This document shows positions 8,141-16,452 of a DNA stretch of 64,000 nt, piece by piece. The notes below the pieces were generated by a model. That model was not told the origin of the DNA. It was given only the letters and a program-made list of their open reading frames with translations, and made no database searches. Origin of the DNA: Streptomyces sp. LHD-70 (GTDB lineage: Bacteria; Actinomycetota; Actinomycetes; Streptomycetales; Streptomycetaceae); the NCBI RefSeq assembly GCF_031157275.1, contig NZ_JAVIFW010000010.1, positions 62,001-126,000 of the forward strand. The letters run 5' to 3'. Positions within the stretch are counted from its first letter, which is position 1; each line of letters starts with the position of its first letter. The position numbers and the translations under genes were made by a program.

Positions 8141-9070
8141 ATGACGTACTCCGTGGGAATGGCCACCGCCCGCGACGGCGTGCAGATCGCCACCTACACC
8201 TGGCAGCCCGACAACGGACGCCCACGCGCGTGGGTGCAGATCGCCCACGGCGCCGCCGAACACGGCCTGCGCTACGACCGGTTCGCCCTCCACCTCGCCG
8301 CCCACGGCTTCGGCGTCATCGCCTCCGACCACCGCGGGCACGGCGCCACCGCGGCGGGCACCGGGGGCCACGGCGTGACCGGCGAGGACATCGAGGACTC
8401 CTGGCGCGCGATGGTCGACGACCTCAAGGCCGTCGGCGATCCCGTACGCGCCCTGCAGCCCGGCGTCCCGCTGGTGCTCCTCGGCCACAGCATGGGCTCC
8501 CTCCTCGCCCGCGACTACGCCCAGGAGTACCCGGACGACGTCGCCGGACTGATCCTCTCCGGCACGTTCCGCTCGCTGCCCGGCGCCGAGACCGAGCGGT
8601 CGGTCGCCGACCTGGAGCGCGAGATCGCCGAGCGCGGCCGCACCGCCCTGTCCGACTTCATTCCGCACCTCTTCGCCTCGTTCAACGACCCGTACGAGCA
8701 CCGCACCGGCTTCGAGTGGCTCTCCCGCGACGCGGCCGAGGTGGACACGTACGTCGCCGACGAGCGCTGCGGCTTCCCCTTCTCGTCGGGCCTCGCCCTC
8801 GACTGGGTCCGCAACGTCCGCAAGATCAACGACCCGCGCAACCTCGCCCGCATCCCCGCCGACCTGCCGATCCATGTCGCGGTCGGCACACAGGACCCCT
8901 GCAACCAGCGCATGACCCTGGTCTACGAACTCCTGGAGGACTTCCGCTACGTCGGCGTCAGCGACCTCACCTGGAAGGGGTACGAGGGCGCCCGCCACGA
9001 GATCCTCAACGAGACCAACCGCGACGAGGTCCAGCGGGATCTCGTGGAGTGGCTGGACAAGCACGTCTGA
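8141..9070 (+). CDS. Alpha/beta hydrolase, monoacylglycerol lipase/lysophospholipase-like
   Basis: A 309-residue cytoplasmic serine hydrolase of the Hydrolase_4 (lysophospholipase/monoglyceride lipase) family. The oxyanion region is VQIAHGAAEHGLRYDRFA, the nucleophile elbow is GHSMGSLLARDY, the acid lies in VAVGTQDPCNQ and the catalytic His in YEGARHEILNE. I chose the ATG at 8141 (MTYSVGMATARDG) because GAAGGA lies 10 nt upstream and the family's N-terminus matches here. The frame is open much further upstream, to 7883, but that stretch overlaps the intergenic operator and shows no homologous features. Confidence 0.88.
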   Translation: MTYSVGMATARDGVQIATYTWQPDNGRPRAWVQIAHGAAEHGLRYDRFALHLAAHGFGVIASDHRGHGATAAGTGGHGVTGEDIEDSWRAMVDDLKAVGDPVRALQPGVPLVLLGHSMGSLLARDYAQEYPDDVAGLILSGTFRSLPGAETERSVADLEREIAERGRTALSDFIPHLFASFNDPYEHRTGFEWLSRDAAEVDTYVADERCGFPFSSGLALDWVRNVRKINDPRNLARIPADLPIHVAVGTQDPCNQRMTLVYELLEDFRYVGVSDLTWKGYEGARHEILNETNRDEVQRDLVEWLDKHV

Positions 9071-9171
9071 GGCGGGTCGCCGGGGCGGGGCGCCGGGGGC
9101 GGCGGGGCTGCGGGGGCGGCGGGGGCGGCGGGGCTCACGGGAGAGGGCAACCCGCCCTCGCACGGCGGCCG

Positions 9172-9194
9172 TTGTCAGTGGCGTGTCCTAGTGT
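9172..9194 (+). promoter_or_regulatory. RecA-independent DNA-damage promoter (PafBC type), leaderless
   Basis: TTGTCAGTG (9172-9180), then exactly 8 nt, then TAGTGT (9189-9194). This fits the actinobacterial RecA-NDp consensus TTGTCRGTG-N8-TAnnnT used by the PafBC activator. The ATG of the YjbR/MmcQ gene comes 7 nt after the -10, so the transcript should be leaderless; there is no ribosome-binding site. Confidence 0.8.
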
Positions 9195-9201
9195 CGGGGT
9201 C

Positions 9202-9573
9202 ATGGCCGCAAAGTCCCTGACCTCCGAAGACGTGCGTGCGGCAGCCCTCGCGCTGCCGCAGACCACCGAGAAGATCGCCTGGTCCATGCCCACCTTCCGG
9301 GTGGCGGGCAAGATGTTCGCCACGCTCCCCGAGGACGAGACATCGCTCGCCATCCGCTGCCCGAAGGAGGAGCGGGACGAGCTGGTCCTCGCGGAGCCCG
9401 GAAAGTTCTGGATCGCCGCCCACGAGGCCCAGTTCGCCTGGGTCCGCGCCCGCATCGCCCAGCTGGAGGACCTGGACGAGCTCCGCGACATCCTCGCGGA
9501 CTCCTGGCGCCAGGCGGCCCCCACCAAACTCCTGGAGCAGTACCCGGAGTTGGGCGTGCCCAGACCGGAGTGA
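9202..9573 (+). CDS. MmcQ/YjbR family protein
   Basis: A 123-residue protein of the YjbR/CyaY-fold MmcQ family, whose members are small putative DNA-binding proteins. The core is recognisable: DVRAAALALPQTTEKIAWSM, FRVAGKMFATL, ISLAIRCP-like strand (SLAIRCPKEER) and the C-terminal ELRDILADSWRQAAPTKLLEQY. The ATG at 9202 is placed 7 nt after a clear -10, which explains the missing ribosome-binding site. Its promoter matches the actinobacterial DNA-damage consensus, which suggests induction by DNA damage. The biochemical role of the family is not settled. Confidence 0.88.
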   Translation: MAAKSLTSEDVRAAALALPQTTEKIAWSMPTFRVAGKMFATLPEDETSLAIRCPKEERDELVLAEPGKFWIAAHEAQFAWVRARIAQLEDLDELRDILADSWRQAAPTKLLEQYPELGVPRPE

Positions 9574-9625
9574 GGCCGTCCGGGCGTCCAGCGACAGGTG
9601 GTCGTCCGGGCCGTGGTGCGGCGTC

Positions 9626-10534
9626 TCAGGCGGCCACGCGGCTGGGCAGGAACTCCGTGATGCGGGCACGCAGGGACGCGGGGTCCAGGCCGTGCGCGGT
9701 CAGGTGCTCGGCCATGTCGCCGTACCGCCGCAGCTCACGCCGTCCCACGCCGAGACCGAGCACGCGGTGCGGCACGGACTGCAGGGCCTCGTTCGCGGCG
9801 GTCGTGGACGTCCCGGCCAGATAGGGCTCGACGATCACCACGTCCGGGCGCTCCCCGGCCATCCGGCGCAGCGTCGCGCCGTCGAAGGGGCGCACGGTCG
9901 TCGCGTACAGCACGGTGACGTCCAGACCCTCGACCGCCGCCAGGACGTTGTCGAGCATCGGCCCGACGGCGATCACCACCCCGCCGCGCCCTTCGTGCAG
10001 GGTGAGCATGCGCGCCCCGTCGACGTCGAGCCAGTCTCGATTGGCCTGCTCCGACAGCCGTACGTACACCTTGTCGTCCCCGGCGGCGACGGCGTGCCGC
10101 AGCAGCGTCTCGGCCTCGTCCGCGTGCCCCGGCACGTGCACGGTCCAGCCGTCGAGGGTGTCGAGCAGCGCCACGTCGCCGGGCGCCATGTGCGTGAACC
10201 CGCCGGCGGGCCAGTCGTACGAGCCGCCCGCGCTGACCAGGACGCCGCCCGCGCCCTGATGCCCGAAGTCCAGCTTGACCTGCTCGAAGGGCCGCTCGAC
10301 GAGGAAGCTGGCGAAGGTGTGCACGACCGGCCGCATCCCGGTCAGCGCGAGCCCGGCCCCGGCGCCGACGAGCAGCTGCTCCCGGATGCCGACGTTGATC
10401 ACGCGGTCCGGATGCCGCCGCTCGGCCTCCTCGACCCGGTCCCGGGTGATCTCGGCGAGCACGAGTGCGACCCGGGGGTCCCGGTCGAGCAGTTCGGTGA
10501 CGGTGCGGGCGAAACGGTCACGCATGGAATCCAT
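9626..10534 (-). CDS. Transketolase, C-terminal subunit
   Basis: About 302 residues covering the pyrimidine-binding and C-terminal domains of a transketolase. Motifs seen are ALVLAEITRDRVEEAERRHP, NVGIREQLLVGAGAGLALTG (the region holding the catalytic Glu of the cofactor site) and VVHTFASFLVERPFEQVKLD. It should pair with the separate N-terminal subunit encoded just upstream to form a thiamin diphosphate enzyme that moves two-carbon units between sugars. I chose the ATG at 10534, 6 nt after GGAGG; an ATG at 10540 overlaps that site. Split transketolases occur in archaea and in actinobacterial accessory loci; the exact sugar substrates are open. Confidence 0.88.
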   Translation of the reverse strand: MDSMRDRFARTVTELLDRDPRVALVLAEITRDRVEEAERRHPDRVINVGIREQLLVGAGAGLALTGMRPVVHTFASFLVERPFEQVKLDFGHQGAGGVLVSAGGSYDWPAGGFTHMAPGDVALLDTLDGWTVHVPGHADEAETLLRHAVAAGDDKVYVRLSEQANRDWLDVDGARMLTLHEGRGGVVIAVGPMLDNVLAAVEGLDVTVLYATTVRPFDGATLRRMAGERPDVVIVEPYLAGTSTTAANEALQSVPHRVLGLGVGRRELRRYGDMAEHLTAHGLDPASLRARITEFLPSRVAA

Positions 10535-10570
10535 GGTCATCCTCCGTGGGGGTGTGGTCGTGGTCGTGGG

Positions 10571-11302
10571 TCAGCGGGCGGGGGTGGCGTGGGCCGGGGT
10601 GGCGTTCTTCGGCTCGACGCGGGCGATCACCGCGTGTGGCCGTCCCGGGTGCGGGGCCGTGTACGCGGCGTGCAGGGCCTCGTGGTCGCGGCCGTCGACG
10701 GTCGCCGTGGACCAGCCGGCCGCCTCGAATCGCGCCGCGAGACCGCCGGGCCTGGCGTGGCTGGCCGAGGAGTTGTCGATCACCAGGACGTGCAGCCGGT
10801 CGAGCCCCGCCGGACCGGCGTACGCGATCGCCTCGTGGTTGCTGCCTTCGTCCAGCTCGGCGTCCCCGACCAGGACCCACACGGCCGGATCGGTCAGCCC
10901 CTGCGCGCGCAGCCCGAGCGCCGTGCCGACGGCGATCGGCAGCCCGTGCCCGAGCGAGCCGCTGCCGATCTCCGCGCCCGGCACGAGCAGCCGGTCCGGG
11001 TGGTGCCCGAGCGGAGAGTCGTACGAGCCGAAGCCCGGAAGGACGTCGACGGGCACGAAGCCCTTCGCGGCGAGCACCGCGTAGTACGCCATCGGGCCGT
11101 GCCCCTTGGAGAGCAGGAAGCGGTCCCGGTCGGGGGCGTCGACGGTGTCGGGGGAGACGCGCAGGACGCGGTCGTAGAGGACCCAGAGCGCGTCGAGGGT
11201 GGAGGTGGCCGCGGGTCCGTGCTTCTCGTCGCCGGTCATCAGGGCCATGAGGCCGCCGAGGTCGGCGTAGCCGCGGTGGAGGGGCGTTGTCGTGGTCGTC
11301 AT
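10571..11302 (-). CDS. Transketolase, N-terminal (thiamin diphosphate-binding) subunit
   Basis: A 243-residue N-terminal transketolase half. The thiamin diphosphate motif GDGE...N appears as VGDAELDEGSNHEAIAYA, and the substrate-entry histidines lie in DRFLLSKGHGPMAYYAVLA and GSLGHGLPIAVG. It forms an operon with the C-terminal half 36 nt downstream. The ATG at 11302 has no ribosome-binding site, but lies 7 nt after the -10 of a SoxR/MerR-type promoter, so it is probably translated from a leaderless transcript. This arrangement suggests induction under redox stress or by another MerR-family signal, which would increase pentose-phosphate interconversion. Confidence 0.88.
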   Translation of the reverse strand: MTTTTTPLHRGYADLGGLMALMTGDEKHGPAATSTLDALWVLYDRVLRVSPDTVDAPDRDRFLLSKGHGPMAYYAVLAAKGFVPVDVLPGFGSYDSPLGHHPDRLLVPGAEIGSGSLGHGLPIAVGTALGLRAQGLTDPAVWVLVGDAELDEGSNHEAIAYAGPAGLDRLHVLVIDNSSASHARPGGLAARFEAAGWSTATVDGRDHEALHAAYTAPHPGRPHAVIARVEPKNATPAHATPAR

Positions 11303-11309
11303 GAGAAGG

Positions 11310-11340
11310 AGCGTGCAACCTCAAGCAAACTTGAGGTCAA
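11310..11340 (-). promoter_or_regulatory. SoxR/MerR-type promoter with 19-bp spacer, leaderless
   Basis: On the minus strand TTGACC (11340-11335) is followed by exactly 19 nt and CACGCT (11315-11310), then 7 nt to the transketolase ATG. The spacer contains CCTCAAG-N4-CTTGAGG (11319-11336), identical in its arms and centre length to the SoxR box of enterobacterial soxS. A 19-bp spacer is diagnostic of MerR-family activation by DNA distortion. Another MerR-family protein could be the real ligand. Confidence 0.8.
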
Positions 11341-11489
11341 GCGCTCGGTGCGCGTGTGCGTCGCGTTTCGGACGTGCGGGCCGTGACGCTCCGTGCGCAC
11401 CCGGAAACGGGTTCACGACCACCCGCCCGAGTGCGGTATTGTTTCGGTGCGCGTTCGGCCGCGGGGAAACCCCAGGTCACGGACGGCAC

Positions 11490-11563
<74 letters not shown>

Positions 11564-11584
11564 CTTGTGGTAACACAGGTCGGA

Positions 11585-11614
11585 GGCCGTTCTCTCATCC
11601 GTGAGAGAGCGGCC
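11585..11614 (+). terminator. tRNA-Pro terminator hairpin
   Basis: GGCCGTTCTCTCA pairs with TGAGAGAGCGGCC across the loop TCCG, 13 pairs with one wobble, followed by TTTC. It lies 21 nt after the tRNA and differs from the terminator of the second tRNA-Pro copy. Confidence 0.85.
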
Positions 11615-11729
11615 TTTCGCATGTCCGGGGCCGTAGACCTGGCCCGTCTCACGTACCGCCGAGAGCCCCGGTTCCGCCTGCCGAAAGCTGCGGTCGGAAC
11701 CGGGACCAGGAGCCGAACTCGTCGACAGA

Positions 11730-12965
11730 TCAGCCCGCGAGCCGGCCGGTGCGCGGTGCCTCCGGTGTTCCCGGTGCGTCCCCGAAGTCCGGGATCCGGA
11801 GGCGCTCGCCGTCGCGCAGGGCCGACTGGTGGGCGACGATGCCGGGGAGGGTGTAGCGGGCGGCGGTCCAGGCGTTGACCGGGGGTTGGGTGCCGCCCGC
11901 GACGGCGGTCACGAAGTCGTCGACGAGGAAGTGGTGGCTGCCTTCGTGCCCGTTGGGCAGGTGGTCGAACTCGCGGGGCAGTCGCGCCCGGTCGTGTACG
12001 GGGGCCGAGCCGGAGGTGAACGCGTCCCGTAGGGCTGGGGCGATGTGCTGCAGTGACGGGTCGTCGGGGGCCAATGTCGGCTTGGGCTGCAGGAGTTCGC
12101 TGATGTCCTCGACGCCCTTGCGGTCCTGCCAGAGGCTGACGGTGGCGAGCTGCTCCATGCTGCCGTCCGTGCCGAAGAACCGGAAACGCGACTCACGGAT
12201 GTGGCAGGGGTAGCCGACCCGGCGGAACTCGTTCGTACGGAATGAGCCGCCGCCCGCCACCTCGAAGAGGGCCGTCGCATTGGACAGGTCGTTGTCGAAC
12301 TGGCTGATGTCCTTGTCGAAGACGCCGTCGCCGCGGTCGTCGCGCACGCCCACGGCGGACACGCTCGTCGCATGCGTCTGCCAGGCGCCGAGGACCCCGC
12401 CCACCGAGTGTGTCGGGTAGAGCAGCGGCGGATAGCTGGCGGTGGCCTTCCAGTTGGGCCCGCCGCTGTACTGGTACGCCTCGTAGAAGCCCAGGTCCAT
12501 GTCGTGGACGTAGTCACCCTCGGCGTGGAAGAGCCGGCCGAACGCGCCCTCGGCGATCTGGTTGCGCGCGTGCACGGTGGCCGGGTTGTACTGGCTGGTC
12601 TCGCCCATCATGTACGTCAGGCCGGTCTCGCGTACGGCTTCGATGATCGCGGCGATCTCCTCCTCCGTGATCGCCATGGGCACCGCCGAGTAGACGTGCT
12701 TCCCCGCGCGCAGCGCCTGCACGACCAGCGGGCCGTGCGTCCAGCGCTGCGTGAAGATCGCCACCGCGTCGACGTCCGGCGAGCGCAGCATCGTGTCGTA
12801 CGAGTCGAAGGCGCCGCTCAACTGCTCGGCGGTAACGAGCTGTTGAGCCCTGTCGGCGATGAGATCGGTGACGTACACGTCGCCGACGCCCGGGTGTGCG
12901 CGGAAGAGTTTGGCGAACTGGCCGGAGAACTGTCCGGCGCCGACGATGCCGAGCGAGAACGTCAT
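11730..12965 (-). CDS. Gfo/Idh/MocA family oxidoreductase
   Basis: A 411-residue NAD(P)-dependent sugar or inositol-type dehydrogenase. The Rossmann motif GIVGAGQFSGQFAKLF is at residues 5-20 and the Gfo/Idh core VDAVAIFTQRWTHGPLVVQALRAGKHVYSAVP follows with the conserved EKP position replaced by AVP. I chose the ATG at 12965 (MTFSLGIVGAG), preceded by GAAGGA; the frame is open to 13031 but adds no family sequence. It is the last gene of a sugar ABC operon (binding protein, two permeases), so it probably oxidises the imported sugar or glycoside. The altered EKP motif, in which Lys is usually catalytic, is worth noting. Confidence 0.87.
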   Translation of the reverse strand: MTFSLGIVGAGQFSGQFAKLFRAHPGVGDVYVTDLIADRAQQLVTAEQLSGAFDSYDTMLRSPDVDAVAIFTQRWTHGPLVVQALRAGKHVYSAVPMAITEEEIAAIIEAVRETGLTYMMGETSQYNPATVHARNQIAEGAFGRLFHAEGDYVHDMDLGFYEAYQYSGGPNWKATASYPPLLYPTHSVGGVLGAWQTHATSVSAVGVRDDRGDGVFDKDISQFDNDLSNATALFEVAGGGSFRTNEFRRVGYPCHIRESRFRFFGTDGSMEQLATVSLWQDRKGVEDISELLQPKPTLAPDDPSLQHIAPALRDAFTSGSAPVHDRARLPREFDHLPNGHEGSHHFLVDDFVTAVAGGTQPPVNAWTAARYTLPGIVAHQSALRDGERLRIPDFGDAPGTPEAPRTGRLAG

Positions 12966-12999
12966 CAAGGTCTTCCTTCTTGTGTGGTGAGACAACAGG

Positions 13000-14346
13000 T
13001 CACTGCGAGAGCAGCAGGTTGATCTGGTCATTGGTGCGGTCGAGGGTGTCCACGGGTGCGTCGTTGGCGTAGATGTCCTGCATGGCGGGGCGCATCAGGC
13101 CGTGGACGTCGGCCCCGAAGTTGGTGATCGGGAAGGGGAACGTGGCTTTCTCGGCGACGGGTTCGGTGAAGGCGTCGACGTCGATGCCGTCCTCGGCGTA
13201 CGTCTTGACCGCCGTGTCCGTGCCGTCCTTGGTGGCGGGGAACACGACGCCGCTGCGGCCCACGGTGCGCTGGCAGTCGGCCGAGGCGAGGTGGGCGACC
13301 CACTTCGCGGCGCCCTCTTTGTTGCGGGCGTTCTTGGTGATGGAGTCGGCGAGGCCGTTCATCATGGTGGCGCGTTTGCCGGTGGGGCCGACGGGCGTAC
13401 GCGCCGTGGCGGCGTCGATGCCTTTGAAGCCGTAGTAGGTCTGGATCATCCAGGAGCCGTGGAGGGCGGTCGCTGCCTTGCCCGAGCCGAACTGCACCTC
13501 GGGTCCGTTGGTCTCGGAGAAGTCCTTCTGGGGCGGCAGGTAGCCCTTCTTCGCCAGGCCGAAGTACCAGTCGATGGTCTCCTTGAAGCGGGGGTCGTCG
13601 TAGTTGTAGCGGGTGCCCCAGGTCTTCTTGTCGGTGTAGTGCCAGCCGGTGGACGCGGCGAAGGAACTCCAGTGGGTCTGGCCGTCGCCGTCCCCTGCGT
13701 CGTTGGTGGCCAGGCCGTAGACCTTCACGCGACGCGGGTCAAAGCCCTTCTCGTCGCCCCGCCGGCCGTTCTCGTCGACGGTCAGGCGGGCGATGGCCTT
13801 CTCGAAGGTGCCGCCGTCCTTCGGGTTCCAGGTGAGGTTGTTGAGCTCTTCGGGGCTCAGGCCGGCCGCGCGGGCCATCTTCTTGTTGTAGAAGAGAGCG
13901 ACGGTGTCCCAGTCCTTGGGCGCGCCGTAGCGGTGTCCGTCCTGCCCGATCCAGGCGGAGGCGAGACCGGGCTGGTAGTCGGAGTCCTCGATCCTGTTCG
14001 TGTACGGCAACTCGTCCAGCGGGGCCAGCACCTTGAGGTCCGCGAACTGGGCGAACTTCGAGATGTGGTCGGTGAACACATCGGGCTGGGTACCGGCGAT
14101 GAAGCTGGCGGTGAGCTTGGTCCAGTAGTCGTTCCAGCCCATCTGCGTGATCTGGACGTCAAGGCCGGGGTTGCGCTTCTCGAAGTCCTTCGCGCAGGCC
14201 TCGTACGCGGGGAGCTGGTTGGCGTCCCACAGCCAGTACGTGACGGTGCGCGAGGCGGCGGCGCCGGTGGAGTCCCCGGAGGCGCAACCGGAGACGAAGG
14301 CCAGCGCCAGGGCCCCGGCGCATGCGGTGACAGCTCGCGAACGCAT
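13000..14346 (-). CDS. Sugar ABC transporter substrate-binding lipoprotein
   Basis: A 448-residue family-1 extracellular solute-binding protein. The lipoprotein signal is MRSRAVTACAGALALAFVSGC with Cys21 as the lipid anchor. The mature domain has the usual opening (VTYWLWDANQLPAYEACAKDFE) and the pattern ITQMGWNDYWTKLTASFIAGTQPDVFTDH found in carbohydrate binders. GGGAGGA lies 8 nt before the ATG. It is followed by the oxidoreductase gene and preceded by two permease genes in the same direction. No ATPase gene is present, so the importer probably uses a shared MsiK-type ATPase encoded elsewhere, as is normal in streptomycetes. Confidence 0.92.
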   Translation of the reverse strand: MRSRAVTACAGALALAFVSGCASGDSTGAAASRTVTYWLWDANQLPAYEACAKDFEKRNPGLDVQITQMGWNDYWTKLTASFIAGTQPDVFTDHISKFAQFADLKVLAPLDELPYTNRIEDSDYQPGLASAWIGQDGHRYGAPKDWDTVALFYNKKMARAAGLSPEELNNLTWNPKDGGTFEKAIARLTVDENGRRGDEKGFDPRRVKVYGLATNDAGDGDGQTHWSSFAASTGWHYTDKKTWGTRYNYDDPRFKETIDWYFGLAKKGYLPPQKDFSETNGPEVQFGSGKAATALHGSWMIQTYYGFKGIDAATARTPVGPTGKRATMMNGLADSITKNARNKEGAAKWVAHLASADCQRTVGRSGVVFPATKDGTDTAVKTYAEDGIDVDAFTEPVAEKATFPFPITNFGADVHGLMRPAMQDIYANDAPVDTLDRTNDQINLLLSQ

Positions 14347-14358
14347 CTGCGGTCCTCC

Positions 14359-15279
14359 CTACTTGATGCCGGTGAAGCCGATGGAGTTGACGATGCGTCG
14401 CGCGAAGCAGCCGAAGAGCAGCAGCATCGGCAGCGCGGCCACGAGCGTCGCCGCCATCAGGCCGGACCAGTCGGTGCCGGCCTGCGGGGTCTGCGAGCGG
14501 AACACGCTGAGCGCGACGGTGAGGACGCGTGAGCTGTCGCTGGACGACACCATCAGTGGCCAGAAGTAGTCGTTCCAGGCGGTGATGTACGTCAGAACGG
14601 CCAGCGTGGTCACGGGAGTCGACGCCATGGGCAGCAGCACGCGGAAGAAGATCCGCACCTTCCCGGCGCCGTCGAGCAGAGCGGCCTCCTCCACCTCGCG
14701 CGGCACGTTCCGGAAGAACTGCCGCAGGAAGAACACGGCGAACGGCGTCATGAACATGGTGGGCAGAGCGATGCCCCACAGGGAGTCGATCAGGCCCAAC
14801 TCCTTCACCAGGACGAAGTTGGGCAGCAGGGTGAAGATCGCCGGCACCATGAGCCCGGCGAGGAACAGCCCGAACACCCGGTCGCGGCCGGGCCAGTTCA
14901 GCCGGGCGAAGGCGTACGCGGCCATCGCGGAGAACAGCAGCTGGCAGACCGTGATCAGAGTGGAGACGACCACCGAGTTCAGGAGGTAGCGCCAGAAGTC
15001 GATGGAGGTGCCCGAACCGCCCTGTGCGAGTGCCTCCTTGGTGGATTGCAGTCCGAAGACCCGGGCGAAGCCGCCGGTCGTGACATCGGTGGGCAGGGGA
15101 GCCGAGGGGTTCGCGGTGAGGGCGGCGTTCGAGGACAGGGCCGTGCGCAGGATCCAGTAGAACGGCAGCAGGGTGATGACGGCGATCGCGATCATCACGG
15201 CCCAGGCCAGGACACGTCCGGGCGAGGGCAGGCGCCGGGCGCGGGGGCGTGGTGGCGCGGCGGTTGTCAGAGTGGCCAT
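14359..15279 (-). CDS. Carbohydrate ABC transporter permease (MalG type)
   Basis: A 306-residue inner-membrane permease with about six transmembrane segments after a proline/arginine-rich cytoplasmic N-terminus. The EAA loop that contacts the ATPase reads EVEEAALLDGAGKVRIFFRVLLP. It belongs to the MalG/UgpE class and lies 12 nt before the binding-protein gene and 21 nt after the partner permease, so it is co-transcribed. The transported sugar is not evident from sequence. Confidence 0.92.
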   Translation of the reverse strand: MATLTTAAPPRPRARRLPSPGRVLAWAVMIAIAVITLLPFYWILRTALSSNAALTANPSAPLPTDVTTGGFARVFGLQSTKEALAQGGSGTSIDFWRYLLNSVVVSTLITVCQLLFSAMAAYAFARLNWPGRDRVFGLFLAGLMVPAIFTLLPNFVLVKELGLIDSLWGIALPTMFMTPFAVFFLRQFFRNVPREVEEAALLDGAGKVRIFFRVLLPMASTPVTTLAVLTYITAWNDYFWPLMVSSSDSSRVLTVALSVFRSQTPQAGTDWSGLMAATLVAALPMLLLFGCFARRIVNSIGFTGIK

Positions 15280-15300
15280 GGCGGTCTCCTTTCCGTGGCG

Positions 15301-16248
15301 TCAGCCGAGGTCGGTGTGGCCGGCGCGGGTCATCCGGTACTGGATGACGGTGATCGCACTGAGGACGGCCAGGAGCGCGACGGACATCGCTGAGGCGTAG
15401 CCGAACTGGAAGCGTCCGAAGGCGGAGTTGTAGATGTAGAGCTGCAGGACGTTGGTGGCGTTCGCGGGTCCGCCGAGGGTGGTCACGGCGACGGTGTCGA
15501 AGACCTGGAACGACCCGATGACCGTCATGATCAGTACGACGGCCAGGACCGGTCGCAGCAACGGCAGCGTGACCCGCCAGAACATCCGCCACTCGCTCGC
15601 GCCGTCCACCTTCGCCGCCTCGTAGACGTCGCCCGGTATGGCCTGGAGACCCGCGAACAACAGCAGCGCCGTGTACCCCACGTGCCGCCAGACGTTGATG
15701 AGCGCGATGGTCGGGATCGCCCAGGCCTCGTCGGTCAGGAACGGGATGTGGTCGAAGCCGAAGGCGCCGATGATCTGGTTGCCGATGCCGAGCTGTGTGT
15801 CGAGCATCCACAGCCAGACGATGCCGGCGACGACGTTCGAGACGAGATACGGGGCGAGGACCACCGACCGCAGCAGTGCCGAGCGCGTCAGGCGCTGCAT
15901 GAGGACCGCGATGGCGAGCGCGGCCACCGTCTGCACCCCGATGTTGATGACCACGTACTCGACGGTGACCGCCAACGAGTCCCAGAAGACCGGGTCGTTG
16001 ACCACCCGCACGTAGTTGTCGAGCCCGGCCCACCGCGGAGGCGTCAGCAGGTTGAACTGCGTGAAGCTCAGGTAGATCCCGCGCAGCGTCGGCCACAGCA
16101 GGAACACGAGGAAGCCGAGCAGGGCCGGTGCGACGAAGACCGCGGCCAGCGCGCCGTCGCCGCGGCGGCGCGGGATGCGGCGCAGGGGTCGGGCCCCGTA
16201 CGACTTGGCTGGGCTCCGGGCTGGGCTGGCACTGGAGGCGACGGTCAT
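15301..16248 (-). CDS. Sugar ABC transporter permease (MalF/UgpA type)
   Basis: A 315-residue permease, first gene of the operon. It has an Arg-rich cytoplasmic N-terminus (KSYGARPLRRIPRRRGDG), about six membrane segments beginning VFVAPALLGFLVFLLWP, and the EAA loop VYEAAKVDGASEWRMFWRVTLPLLRP. The promoter region 5' of it contains one half of an operator pair shared with the divergent ROK gene, so expression is probably repressed by that ROK protein until its sugar ligand is present. Confidence 0.92.
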   Translation of the reverse strand: MTVASSASPARSPAKSYGARPLRRIPRRRGDGALAAVFVAPALLGFLVFLLWPTLRGIYLSFTQFNLLTPPRWAGLDNYVRVVNDPVFWDSLAVTVEYVVINIGVQTVAALAIAVLMQRLTRSALLRSVVLAPYLVSNVVAGIVWLWMLDTQLGIGNQIIGAFGFDHIPFLTDEAWAIPTIALINVWRHVGYTALLLFAGLQAIPGDVYEAAKVDGASEWRMFWRVTLPLLRPVLAVVLIMTVIGSFQVFDTVAVTTLGGPANATNVLQLYIYNSAFGRFQFGYASAMSVALLAVLSAITVIQYRMTRAGHTDLG

Positions 16249-16286
16249 GCACGGCTCCCTCGTCGGTGACTCGGTTCCCCATATAC

Positions 16287-16302
16287 TTTTGCTGCGGAAT
16301 TA
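16287..16302. promoter_or_regulatory. Putative ROK operator O1
   Basis: TTTTGCTGCGGAATTA, 39 bp upstream of the permease ATG. It matches, in inverted orientation, the site at 16380-16395 at 13 of 16 positions. The pair brackets the divergent promoter region between the sugar ABC operon and the ROK gene. Confidence 0.65.
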
Positions 16303-16379
16303 TTGTGCCGTCAATGGGCGTGCAGTGGTCGATCTCGGCGGGCCTCTCGCGAGCCTGCCCCGGGTCACGCCCGCGTATT

Positions 16380-16395
16380 TACTTCCGTGGCAAAA
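16380..16395. promoter_or_regulatory. Putative ROK operator O2
   Basis: TACTTCCGTGGCAAAA, whose reverse complement TTTTGCCACGGAAGTA matches O1 (16287-16302). It is 57 bp before the ROK GTG start, so the repressor may also control itself. Centre-to-centre distance is 93 bp. Confidence 0.65.
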
Positions 16396-16452
16396 TGAAT
16401 CATGATGGGGCTGACACAGATCCGGCGGTGATGATCACGCGAGGAGGTTGAG

